Assembly (NCBI RefSeq): GCF_000002985.6
Contig: NC_003280.10
Coordinates: 11,094,501 to 11,158,500 of the forward strand
DNA from: Caenorhabditis elegans
Taxonomy: Eukaryota; Nematoda; Chromadorea; Rhabditida; Rhabditidae
Direction of reading: 5' to 3'
Length of the DNA stretch: 64,000 nucleotides
Positions within the stretch are counted from its first letter, which is position 1, and each line of letters begins with the position of its first letter. The translations under genes and the position numbers were made by a program. This document shows, piece after piece, positions 46,105-58,064 of the stretch. The notes under the pieces were generated by a model. It was not told the origin of the DNA. It saw only the letters and a list, made by a program, of their open reading frames with translations, and did not search any database.

Positions 46105-49100
46105 GTAATCTGGAGCCAGGGCTCTACTCATGTAAAATAGTTCCACTTAAAAAAAACACTACTAATAGAGACTTCAAGATTGTTAAATTTCTATTATGGA
46201 TCGATGAAGCCTCAAAGGGAGCTCCAAACTTCATGCTCAATACAACTTTTCGAGTTTTAAAAGCTCAATTCTGAGTTTGGATAGACATCATTCCCCAACT
46301 CTGAAAGTAAGGAAAAACATCCAATTGTTTAGTTTTCCCACCGGAAAATCAGAGCACTGGTCAGTCGGTTATGAATTACCCTCGTCCCTTGGCTTCCTCC
46401 ATCTCTATATCTTTTCGTGTCAAGTTCCAAGAGAAGAAGAAATAAGGAGAAGGAGCCTCTCCCCCTATGGGTAACCCTGATTGTGTCGAATTTTGTTCTT
46501 CCGTTACAGCTTTTTGGTCATCTTTTTTCTACCACAAAAAAGGAGGACAACCAATTTAGATAGAGACCCATGAAAACCGCCAATAAGAAGATCCATTTCC
46601 ATTTTCTTCTCGGCTCATTGTGCTTTTCTCTCCCAGTTTCTTTTTTTCTTCACCCTCATCAACCTTCTTCATCAATTTCTTGTCCTCACATTCTGCTTTT
46701 TCTATTCATTTTCTTTTATTTTCAACCCGAGCTCTACCCTCTTCTAATTTCCTGACCACTTTTGGACTCTCTGTGCACCTGACTTTCTCTTCCTCAGTCC
46801 CTCTCTCGTTTCTCAATTCCAATTTCCTTGATAACCAAGAATCTGTCAACCAAATCTTGAGATCTTTTGGTGTTGCCGACTTTGATTTTCTTATACATAT
46901 ATAGCTTTTTAGCAAATTGACTTCTTGGCTTTTTAAATATTTCAGCTCAAATTGTACATTTATATAATTGTCACATAAACTGGTTTCAAAAAGCTATAAG
47001 ACTAGGAGTTTGATAAACCTTATTTACACATTCCGAACTTGTCAAGTTGGAACGAGTGAGTAAGTGTATGGCATTTCATCAAGAAGCTTTTTTTTCCCTA
47101 ATGGCGTGGGTGGATGTGTTTTCTGACTAGAGGTTTTTAAAAAATAAGAGAACAACTTTTGATATTTATTCTAGACACTAACTGTGTTGTTTTTTTAAAA
47201 TGCATGTGTAGTCAAACATTTTAGAGGTTTATCCATGCGACATTTTTTAAATTTCTGAAAAACCACAGTTTCCAAATTTTGGTAATTTGCCAAAACTTTG
47301 TTCAACAAACTAGATACAATTTATAGAATTATAATATGATAGATTGTAATTTCTTCGATTATTTCATAAACATAAATAATTAAAATCGCAAGAGCATAAT
47401 TTTTTACATGTGAAAAAATTTTATTTGATATTCTTGCTTGTGATTTTTAGTGCCCTCAATTTTTTCGACCACATTTTTTTTCGGGCAATAGGTTTTTGTA
47501 ATTTTTTTCTTCACTTTTATACTTTTTTGCATTTTTTTGCAATTAACCTTATAGTATCAAACATAAATAACAGTTGTTAAAAATCAATTTTTCCATTTTT
47601 CAAATATTATAATACCTTTAATTTTTTATTTTCTTGTAAGCCCTGCTGGTTCTGTCAAACTTCAAATTTCAATCAAAAATTTTCCAATTCTCAAATGTGC
47701 GTGGGTTGTTGATGACAGAAGTTCTATGTCAGTCCACAAATCTAGTATGCAAAGAGTGCCAAATGCCAGAAATACATACATACAAATCACCAACCTTATC
47801 GGTTTAACATATCACCTGTCTAGGGCATATATAGGTTGAGGGCTTATTGAAATTCGGCGGCTATGCTATTTGAGTCGATTCGTAAATTTGAGTAGTTTTG
47901 AAATTATTTTAAACTACAAATTTCTCGAAACTTCAGCTCTAGATTTTGATCATCATCATTGTTTCCTTCTTTTCTTCTTTTTTTTAAGTTCAAAATGTCT
48001 CTCCTTGAGTTTTGGTAATTTGTGAAGTTATATCGATTACCATGGCTGCATCTACATACGTCATAAAATCATGCCAAAACACTTCCATTTTTTGATGATA
48101 CTTCTTCCTTCTTTTCTGCTTTTCAACTCCTCGTGCCTATCCTCCACGCGTGTGCCCATTGCTCCTCATTGCCGCGCTTTTTGCTCAATTTCCCACTGGG
48201 ACCATGGGGTCGAGTCCGAGTCGACATAAATCTCGAAGAGTGCTGTTTGCACTACATAGTCTCTTTTTTTGTTGCTCCTCCACACACTCCTTTTCACCCT
48301 ATTCGTCCCAAGAAGTACTCAATCTGATTAGAAAAAAGCCGGGTGAGAGCAAGCTGGAAATAGAGGCACACACGTGAAGGAAATCAGGAGGAGGATATGG
48401 CTGAAGAAAAGAAGGAAACAATGATCAGTACGCTACTCGAGAAGCACTATTTCCAGGTCAGATCCCAAGAGGAACGTTCATCAAATGAGCAAAAAGGGCA
48501 TTCTTTCCTGTTTCTCGTTCCAACCAATTTTTCATTCATTCTCGTGCATATTTTGTCTGTGAAAATTTTCGTTTTATTTCACACTATGTGAACTCAATTT
48601 TATTCGCAAAACTGCAAAACAAATCCGGTTTCTAATACTTGAAAAATCAAATTTTTAGTTCACTGTATTTTTCCGATTTGTCTTGTACCCTCACTTTTCG
48701 TTTTTGAGTGCTCATATCCTAGTTGCTATTGGTTTAATTTGAAAAGCAGATAATCAACTATAGTTAACTACGAAAGACTTCCTCAAATGTTTTAAAATCA
48801 ATTTTTGGAATTGTCTGAAATTTGAGAAAATTAATTAGTCTCAAATTGCACACAAATAGAAGATTCTGATAAATCACTATTATATAATTTTTTAAAGCTT
48901 TGGAGCAAAAGCCATTCAAATTTCAACTTTCTAAAATATTTTTAGATTCGATACTGTATGGAATTTTTTCTTTTGAACTTTTACACTTTTACAATAATTC
49001 TAATCCAGTTCAAACTTAGTTAATTAATTGAAAAAATCGCCTAATTTTTTTCAAGTTTTGGAACAAATTTTGATAAATTTTGACTGATTTTGATTGGCTT

Positions 49101-52100
49101 TCTTCAGAGAAAATTAAGGGAAATCTACTCAAAGAGTTGATCTTCATTTAAGTAATTTAGAACAGAATAACAATTTTCAAAATAAAAAAAAAGTTCGAAT
49201 GTTCGAAAGTTTCGAATTTAGTTCGAATTTTTAAACTTTCCCCCAAAAAGGGCTTACGTCGGTTTTTTCTTAATTTTTGAAAACTATGGAATAAAATAAT
49301 ATTTTCTAACAATCACTTGTTCCATCCCATCTTCCAAAAAAACATTTTTTCTTCCACTGTGCTCATTGACAATGAGTAATCACTATATGTTTACTGTGTT
49401 CATTATAAAATTCATTCATTCTTCGTCTTCATCTTATTTTTCGTCACACACATATACATGCTCTTCGGGTCTTTACAAATTGTATTCGACTCTATCTTTC
49501 TCTCTTTCAATTCTTCTATTTTTTTGTCGACTGGTTTTCCATCTCATCCTGACCGGGACATGTCTCATGAGATTTATCGCGTTGCCATGGATTTAGCTCT
49601 CTTTGCTTATTACATTTTCTATCGCAAAAACGAGAGAGAGAGAGAGAGAGAATGGGAGGAGGAGTCTGGTATGCATCCGGAAAATTTGATGTTTCCAGTT
49701 TTGAGCACCGACGTTGCGATTTTGTTGCATTTTTGAAAATTTCTTGTAAAATCGGAAAGACTTCCGAAATCGCAAAATCCAATAGCAACATAAATACTAG
49801 CGCACATTTTCTTAGAAGACCCAAGATTTCCCTTCAAAATAAAAGAGAAATCCCAGAAGAAAATTTTTAAAATAGTACAGTTACAGAATCCCAGAAACAA
49901 AATAATTGCCAGGAAAATACTAAAATATTTTCGGCGGACTTGATGCTTGCAAATTGATAAACTCATTGGTATTAGTTTCCAGATTGTAAACCGTGAAACT
50001 TTAAACTTTTTGTGTAGAAGTTCACAAAGGTCCTTGAGACCGATATTCAAACCAGGTAAACGATTTTTTTTTCGCAAATCGGCAAATCGGCCAATTGCCG
50101 GAATTGAACATTTCCAGCAAAGCAAACGGGCAAATTGTCGAACTGCCAAATTTGTCGACAAAAAAGTTTGCCAAACGTCTATTGCCGCCCACCCCTGCTT
50201 CAATCCCCATTTTTCTTTTCTGACCAGGCAAGTAGCAGAAGCCGACCGGTGCCTCAACACCTTTGAATCCGTTGAAACTCGTAATTCTAAAAAAAAAAGA
50301 AATTTTTAAAATGATTCCAAATATTATAGTTTTGTTACACAATGAATCAAGTCCCTGCAATTTCTGAAAACAAGTGATTTTACCCGTAAATACCCGCCAT
50401 TTGATAGTATCATGTAATCACTATAGAATAATCCGATAGATCTCTACCCATATATCCAGCTAATCTCCTTTATCCCAAAAACCCTTTTCTTCCACTTTTG
50501 TCAACCTTCTCTCTCGATCCACTCAAAGTAGTCGTTCTCCAGTATCATGTTACACAAGAAGCTGTCGTCGAGAGCTGTGCTGCTGCTCCAAAAAGTTTCG
50601 ACTTCATTTCACACATTTTGCCCAGGCTCTCCAACGCCTTCTGCCCTTTTTACCTGCTTCATTAATTGCCGGAAATAGTGTGCAAAAAGGCGGAGAGGGG
50701 GCTCTCAAACACCCAACAAGAGATATTGTGTTGCTTTCTCTTCTTTACGCCTTCTTCTTCTTTTCCATCTCATTCTATTGCTTTTTCGTTCCTCATTCAT
50801 ATGTACGTGTATATCCGCTCTGTCTCTATATATCTTGACCTAGCTATTTCCGTTTTTTTCCCTGACACTTTTTTTGGTAAATGAGCATTGGACCGAAGAA
50901 ATTTGGATTCAAATTCCAAGAGTTACCATTTCGCCTTTTGGTGAACCTCATGAGTTTCAGTTTTCAGTTTTGAACAGCCCAAAAAAACCAGAAAGTTCTA
51001 GGAGTTACTGTATAGCTGCTACTCAAATACAATTCAATTTTTCTTTAATTTTCCAATAATTTTTCCTCTCCCTATTTATCATTCTATTGACCTTCTATTC
51101 TGCATCCACCCTCACTGCCCGCAATTACAGAATCTTCAATTTATTTTTTTCGCGTTGCTCTTTTTTTCGGAGCATTGCAATTTCCTATCGGCGCGCATCT
51201 ATAATTCACGTCACCATAAACAAAGATGCACTTTTTTCCAAGTTTTCTATCGTTTTCAATCAAGTAGGAAATTGGGACTTCAGAACGAAGTCTGTCTTAT
51301 TTGGAAATTTTTGTATTCAATGGTTTAACACAAGTATTTAAGCTCTACCTCCTGAAAATTCAGTCTGAAATAACTTCAGTGCATTTTTTCTCAGGATTCG
51401 AATACAGCAGGTTCGTTCCAAAATCAGCATATTTTTGGTGAACTGGAAAATGTTAAGAAATATTTATTTATACCATTTAAAACATGTCTAAAATCAAATC
51501 TCAATTCCATAACAATCCTGAAGGTAAACCTTCACTTTTTGTCACCTGATAATAATTTCTCCCTTCTCTGGGAAAGCGTCTCGGAAATTTATTAAAATTC
51601 GTTTTGTGAATTTTTGATTTCTCTTGAGAAAAATTGGAGTTTCTGATTCAGCCTGTCTTGTGATATTTGGATATTTGATGAAGGGAATATTGTTCGTAGG
51701 TAGGCTGTGACTGAGCACGAGGACATTTTTTTCTGATTTTGTAGTGTTTTGACAGAATTTTATAGTGAGTTATGCAAAAAAAGATTATCAAAAATCCAAA
51801 ATATGATTTTTTGCGGAATGCTTACTGCTTACAGGGGCCAATTTTTATTGAAGTTTTGCAAATTATTTAAATGAGTATAATTTAAAAACCAAGAGCAAAG
51901 CAACAAGAATATTGCCATAATTCTGCGGCCGACATCTTAGAGACCCTTATTTGTTTCAGAAGCTGGCTTCCAAAATTTTGATAATAAATTAATCTTCAAG
52001 TTATTGTATTTTCTCAGGAATATTCCTAAAAATAATTTAATAATTACAGAATTTTTGTTGGTAACCTTTGTCCAAGTTTCCTATTTTTTGAAATGTGTAG

Positions 52101-53037
52101 AAACATCTAAAGTGCCAGTCACAATGATGGGACATGAACAGATTCTAAATATTTTTTAAAATATTTTTTCCCGCGGCTAAGTATGTAATGTGGGATTATA
52201 TCTCTATCTTTTTGTTTAGTTCTTCTTTCTTTTTCCTTTTTTTTCCTCCCATTCGTCCACATCTCCGACAGATACAATTCCAGAAGATTAGAGGAGAAAG
52301 AGAGATGAGGCATCAGAAGAACAATTCTTATTCTTCTAGCAAACTAGGACAGAGAGAGAGAGAGAAAGGTAGAGAAAGGAGAAGAAGCTCAAAGTTTTTT
52401 ATGGCTCTTCTTCTCCGATTAGAGAGTACTCAGCACCAGATACCGTGACTCTCATTTCCATTTCCGATTCGACTTTACGATGCTCCGTGCACCACAGAAA
52501 ACCTTTTCTTCTTCTTATTCTTCACTTTTTACGTCTTCTCTGAAGAAATTTCTAGATCTTATGCGTGCCATAATACCATTAATCTTCTTTTTTTTTCTCA
52601 CAATTTCCAGTTTTTTTTCAAAAACAAATTGTCAAAACACATTTTTTTCATATGACCTGATAAATATAATTAATTATCGTTGAAAATTCAAATTCAAATT
52701 ATTTCATTTTCCTGAGGCTTCAATGTAGGCACCGAAACCTACCTGCCTGTCTGGCCTTAAGGGGACCTACGCCTGCCTTGCGTCTCAACCGCGAGAGTGG
52801 CAGGTTTCAGGCAGGCGCCAGGCCCTGAAACTGTGCTTACCATCGAAATCCTAACAAAAAAACCTGTTTTAACCTAAAACGAAAACATTGAATATTTTGA
52901 ACATACCTGAACCATGCTTAATTCCTAGTGCGAGTTACTTTTTTCCTGAATGAAATTATTTTTGGTTTGTGCCCAAAAAGTGTTAATTTTCTAATTTTTA
53001 ATAAAAATACTTCCAGGTTGAGGAGCAGAAATCCGGC
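46105..53037. other. Long gene-poor region upstream of the arrestin-domain gene
   Basis: Nearly 7 kb without a firm gene. A pyrimidine-rich stretch lies at 46570-46760 and a short (GA)n run at 49631-49651. A copy of the GCCGGCAA repeat family is at 50050-50205 and a TAGGCAGGC-family copy at 52715-52830. The segment 48120-48456 is GC-richer and contains a possible 5' exon (listed separately). Another GA-rich block is at 52300-52390. The region may be largely the first intron and promoter of the arrestin-domain gene. Confidence 0.5.
48397..48456 (+). other. Candidate alternative first coding exon of the arrestin-domain gene
   Basis: ATG followed by 20 codons (MAEEKKETMISTLLEKHYFQ) ending in TTCCAG before a GTCAGA donor, phase 0. 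The exon at 53005 begins in phase 0 after a good acceptor with GTTGAGGAGCAG in frame with the arrestin start, so the join would give a 27-residue N-terminal extension. The intron would be 4.5 kb. It is supported only by phase and splice words. Confidence 0.3.
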
Positions 53038-55627
53038 ATGGACTACATATCCAGTTTCGACATTAGGCTCAATAAGGTTTGTCGCGCGAGAAAAAGTCCA
53101 AACAGCTGGAAAACACAAACAACAACAAAAATATTGCCTCCCCACACAACGTATGTATGTATGTATTTCAGGACGTCTACTACGCCGGCGAGACAATCAG
53201 TGGAAGTGTGCTGTTGGAGAACACGGAGAACATCAAAATACGTGGTATTCGGGTGTTGCTACGTGGCAAAGTGCATGCCACGTTGAAAGTGGTCAAGTCT
53301 GGTGAACGGAGGACGTTGAAAGACGATCAATATGTGCTGGATGAGAAACAGTTGCTATGGGGGAAAGGTGAGTGATAATGGACACTTCAACTTTGGCAGC
53401 CTATACATATGCCAGTTGTCGTTCGACCTATACAAAAATTGTCAACTAACTAAATATTTGTTTTTCCTCCTTCTATCGTTTTGTAGTTGATAACTTATTG
53501 ATATCTCAAAAATAAGCCCAGATGTATCCTTTCAAAGTGAAGTAGTGAAAAAGTACTTGAAAGGTTGTTTCAGATTACGTGACCAAATTTGTGAAAATCT
53601 GTAAAATTTATCTTGTTCATGAAAATTAATTTAAATCTGAATTCAAAATAATTATTGATTTTCTAGACGTTTCTTTTAACGTACACCAGAATTTCCAGAT
53701 AAAAGCGATGAATCAGACAGTGTCCCAATTCTTGCTCGCGGAGTTCATCAGTTTTCCTTCAACTTTGACCTCCCACAATCTTCATTACCGTGTTCATTGG
53801 AGAGTAGGCATTGTACAATTCGATATTATTTCAAGGTATTACATACATATTTCAGAAGTAGAATCAGTACAGTTAATTTTAAAATTCCAGGTAATAATTG
53901 ACATTCCATATGCATCATCTCCTCAGGGAATCAAATATTTTACGATAATCGGTCCACATATCGACAGTATGGAAGAGAAATATTTAAGCCCATTATCAGC
54001 TCAAGATCGAAAAGTGAACTGTTGCTGGTGTTGCCAGCGGGGCGCGCTCGCACTGCGAATAATTCTGGAGCGGACGGCGTACGTGTGCGGCGAGAACATT
54101 CGTGTCCGAGCCCAGATTGAGAACAGGCAATCCACGGCGCAAAGCCTCGTTATCCGTCTTGTGCAGCACGTCGAGGTGTTTGTCGAAAAGGGACTTTTGG
54201 GCGAGAACAAGATGATGTCATGTGTGGTGTTCGAGCACAAGTGAGTGAGCCGGTTTTAGAAATGTCATTTGCAGAGTCGTGCAGAGATTTTAATGTACAT
54301 ATACAATTTTAAGAATCTAAAATTTTTCATATTCTCAATTGAAGCTTAAAAAGAAAACATGTCATATTTTGTATATCTAGGTTTTTTTTGGTTTTGCAAA
54401 AAACTATCAAATGGCAAAATAAGTGCAAAATATTTTTTCAAATTTTTAGATTGAAGAATTTTCTGATAGAACTTAATACAATCGAAATATAAGCTGTCAA
54501 AGTAAAGCATGCATCAGTATGAGAAAAAGATTGTCCCTGAAAAAGATTGAACGTTTTCCAGGTCCCCCGCCATCGCTGCCAACTCTCAAGGAAAGTACGA
54601 TTCGACGCTGGAGCAGCCGATCCGATTGCCAGTGGTACCACCAACGCTAGTCGGTGTTTGCCGTCTTATTCAAATCTATTACGCTCTACGAGTTTGCATG
54701 GAAGATGAGAAAGGAAATGAGTGCTTGCATATTGACTTCCCTTTGACAGTTGCAACAATTCCGTACAGAATCCCAAATGCCCCACCGCCACCGGTTGATT
54801 ACGGTAAGTTGGGAAACGAACCACAATTAAAATTGTAGTCAAACGTTCCAGATTTCTGCTCGAACCACGTGGAAGGTGGTAAATACGTGTCGCCGGAGTT
54901 CCGATTGGGGCAGGTTTATGATGGAGAAGGCGAGGAAATCAATAAGGAAGAGGAGGTACGGAAGTGAAAATGGATTGATCAATTTAACAGCTAAATTTCA
55001 GATTGTTCTCTACCGACCGGTTTATGTAAAATTGGCGGATCGAAGGATTGGCTCGCCGCATGTGTCGAAAGATTTCAGATCGGGATCGGTAAGTTGAGCA
55101 TTTCAATGGGTCAGAACTGTTAAGGCTAACGGTGGCACCCCAACTTTTTTTTGAAATGTTTAATTAAAAGTTTCCAGCTTTATAACTTTGTTCGTATCAA
55201 AAATTCATGCCTCATGTTTTGTTTTAAAACGTACATGACAACTCAAGTCACCGAAAAATGTCCTTTTGTGACTACAGAACCTCGGAATTTTTCTTTATTT
55301 TTTACTTTATTTTTAGTTTAACTATCTATCACAGCTCCCAACTTTGCTTATTTTTGAAGATTTCCAGTCAATTTTATCTCAAAACAGCTGCTTATTCCGA
55401 ATTCCAAAAAATATATATCTAACACTGCCACACACCTAACCGACTTATTTCAGTTCACACGAATCGCCGACTCCAGCTTGGCGCTGGTAACCGAACCAAA
55501 CGGATCCCGACGTCGAAGTATTCTGGTCGCATCGAATCCATGTTTGGCAATGAGAGATGAGTCAATGGACGAGAAGCTGATGATGACAAATGGTTGTAAT
55601 TCTGAGGGTGATCCTCTTGTAGCATAA
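53038..55627 (+). CDS. Arrestin-domain-containing protein (alpha-arrestin, ARRDC family)
   Basis: Eight exons (53038-53076, 53172-53367, 53699-53835, 53891-54240, 54562-54803, 54852-54955, 55002-55088, 55454-55627) give 442 aa. The arrestin N domain starts MDYISSFDIRLNKDVYYAGE with GSVLLENTENIKIRGIRVLL, followed by VHQFSFNFDLP. The linker has the CCWCC cluster of this family (KVNCCWCCQRGALAL), and the arrestin C domain follows (TAYVCGENIRVRAQIENRQS to LVGVCRLIQIYYALRVCM). Alpha-arrestins act as adaptors that bring ubiquitin ligases or trafficking factors to membrane cargo. The tail has PPPPVDY but no exact PPxY. The frame is open 5' of the ATG back to the acceptor at 53004, so a longer N terminus is possible. 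I do not assign an arrd number. Confidence 0.9.
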
Positions 55628-56058
55628 TTTTAGAAATCGTTTCCACTTTTTTTGGAAATCTTTTCAAACCCCATATGATCCCAATGATTGATACTTTTGT
55701 TGTGATATTATGTTTTCTTGAAGATTTTCAAGTTTTACCGGAACTTTCTGTTTCGAAAGTTATTGACCAGAAAAAATTTCGAAACATCGAGAAAACATCT
55801 ACTTTTTTGTGTATTATTATTATTCCTTATTCTCTTTTTTTCAACTTCTTCCTCCACTTAACTGATAAAAAATTAATCGAAACGACAAATAAGGGTGAAA
55901 ATATTTGGAGACAGCAGAAATGACGTGGACAACAAGCAATCAAGTTCAACAATGAAATACCAAAAGTAAATTTTTTAAAGAGAAAATGCCTTCACACTAG
56001 TATATACATATAGCGATGTGATATGTACAATCAAACATTTTTTGGTGGGAAATTTAAA
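55628..56058. other. Convergent 3' intergenic region
   Basis: Lies between the tail-to-tail arrestin-domain gene (+) and zinc-finger gene (-). It holds the 3' UTRs; no canonical AATAAA close to the arrestin stop was found. No gene is seen. Confidence 0.5.
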
Positions 56059-58064
56059 TTACAAAGTACAGGATCGTGGCTTGGTTTCTATCGGGTCAAC
56101 TTCGGTTTCAGCCGGCTCGATTTCCATGGCTTCATCACAAATTGTAGAGGTTCTTTCACGAATTGCTTCATTGATATTTGATAAGCCATCTCTGTAAGAA
56201 ATAAATAATTTAGAAAATGTTTCTTAAAGGTATTGGTTCTCCATTGTGTGCTCAGAAAATCCAGCTTTCGTGCCTACTAAGCGACCTACGATTGCCTCGC
56301 CTCAAGCGACGGGAAGGTAGACCTAGGTAGTATTACTGGTAAGTTAGGTCTGCCTTGTAGGTAAGCATTCAGGTACGCCTTATAGTCACTCAGGCACGTT
56401 TGGCAGACAACCATACCTCGTGGGTAGCCATGTAGGTAGGCATTCAGGCATGCTTCGCAAGTAGGCAGGCAATTAGATTTTTCAAACCCAAAATTTTGCA
56501 ATTCAACATTCCCTAGATCTAATAGTTCCAGTCCCTCATATTCATTTCCAGAAACATTAACACGAATGTATTAAAGAACGGCACCCCTCTCCTTATCAGT
56601 GATAAGACACCCCATGACCCAGTGTACCCGTCCAAAAACTCACTTGATTTGATGCCTCCTGATATGTTTCTCGAGCATCGCCGGACTCTTTGACACGTGA
56701 CGACAGTGCGGACATTTTCGAGAACCTGTAACCGATTGATTTTTATCAAATATTTATCAAATTATTCCCAGAAAAACGGGAGAATCGAATCGAAAGTGAG
56801 CGTTTTCCTTGCGAGAGTTATCAGCGAATGGTTTGCACGAAAATGGAATGGAATTCGGTTTTTTTCGAGGAAAAGAGCAGAGACTGGTGACGTACTACTG
56901 TACTTTGAAGTTTTCTAAATTACTGGAATCTCTTGAAAGTTCAATAAGAAGATCTTCTACTATGTAAAACTGCTAAGCAGATTTTTCCAAATTTTCTTAA
57001 ATTTTTCCAAGAATTCATCTTTATAATCCAAGAGATTTGATGTACTTCGTCATACCTTGGTCGATACTCTCTGGAAGTGGAATTCCGTGCCGATAGTTCT
57101 TGTGGAAATGAATGTATCGAGCCTCGCGAGTTGTGAACTGACAGTTGGGAACGTTGCATCTGAAATGATAGATCCTTTAATATTATCTGTTGTAACTTTA
57201 CAGTAAGCTTGCAGCCGACAGTAGAAAAGCGCCGATCAATGTCGGCTGCTTGTTGCTCTGCACCTTTAAATGGGAGGCATAACTTTCCTTCCCTCACTTA
57301 CTTGATTGGAGGATTCCTATGGTAGATGGTAACGTGGTAAGACACCGAGTTGTATCTACCATAAACCTTTCGACAAACAGTACACATGTAACCGTTCTCC
57401 GTCTGTTCGATATACTTCTTGTTGCGACACCAACCTGAAAAAAGATAAGGGTCAAAGGGTCAAGACCTTTCATATACCAACCTTCTTTATCATTATTTGG
57501 AACAATCATGTCTCCATTGTTATCAAGTGTTATGGATGGTGGATCCTCTGTACTATCCATTGAAACACTCTTCAGCAGATCACCTCGTCGCATTTTTGGA
57601 TTGCAGGAAGGTCCTTCATCATCTCCCATGTTGGCGATACTAGCTAATACATTTGGTGTGTTAAAGCTCATCGCGATGAATTGTTGAATTATTTCTTGAC
57701 TGATTGCAGGGTTCAGATGGAGGAATGGGTTCAAGGGTAGGTTGGGGACTGGCAGAGGAATCTGGTTTTGCATCAGGTAGGGGTTCGGCTGCATTAGGTT
57801 TACTGAAAAATGATGAATGAATTATTAGAATAAAATTGTGATGTTTCGGTTTTTCGTTTATTCTGACTGAGTAATTACGGAGTAGCTATGTTTTTTGGTT
57901 ATTTACCAAACTATGCACATTTAAAATCCTCTACAGTAATCTACAGTACCTGTGGATGCACCAATATTGTTAAGCATATCTTGAATCGTCGGTAATTTAG
58001 GCATAGTAGTCGGCGGTGAACTGGTTGCCGGCGGACTGCCGAAATCATTATTCAAAAACGACAT
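56059..58064 (-). CDS. C2H2 zinc-finger protein with three fingers
   Basis: Six exons (57950-58064, 57482-57802, 57302-57434, 57056-57159, 56644-56725, 56059-56191) close to 295 aa. The N-terminal 140 residues are Pro/Asn/Leu-rich and low-complexity (PKLPTIQDMLNNIG, LPVPNLPLNPFLHLNP). Three fingers follow, one per exon: MCTVCRKVYGRYNSVSYHV (then TIYH), KCNVPNCQFTTREARYIHFH (then KNYRH) and KCPHCRHVSKSPAMLEKHI (then RRH). The linkers are long and not of the TGEKP type, so tandem DNA reading is not certain. The last exon is acidic (EIEPAETEVDPIET). It is probably a nuclear transcription factor; the target is unknown. Intron 5 (56192-56643) contains a TAGGCAGGC-family repeat. Confidence 0.85.
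56268..56470. repeat. TAGGCAGGC-family dispersed repeat in zinc-finger gene intron
   Basis: It is rich in GTAGGTA, GTAGGCA and CCTACGATTGCCTCGCC. Related copies lie at about 42628, 44520, 52715 and 62503. The frame overlapping it (56286-56501, minus) is an artefact of the repeat. Confidence 0.7.

Noticed and set aside
48133-48377. Frame with MGSSPSRHKSRRVLF (myristoylation-like start)
   Set aside because: Short, no matching splice structure or recognisable downstream exon; kept only as part of a GC-richer 5' region.
49619-50260. 213-codon open frame on the minus strand
   Set aside because: Runs through a dispersed GCCGGCAA repeat and a GA microsatellite; composition is not protein-like and there is no supporting splice structure.
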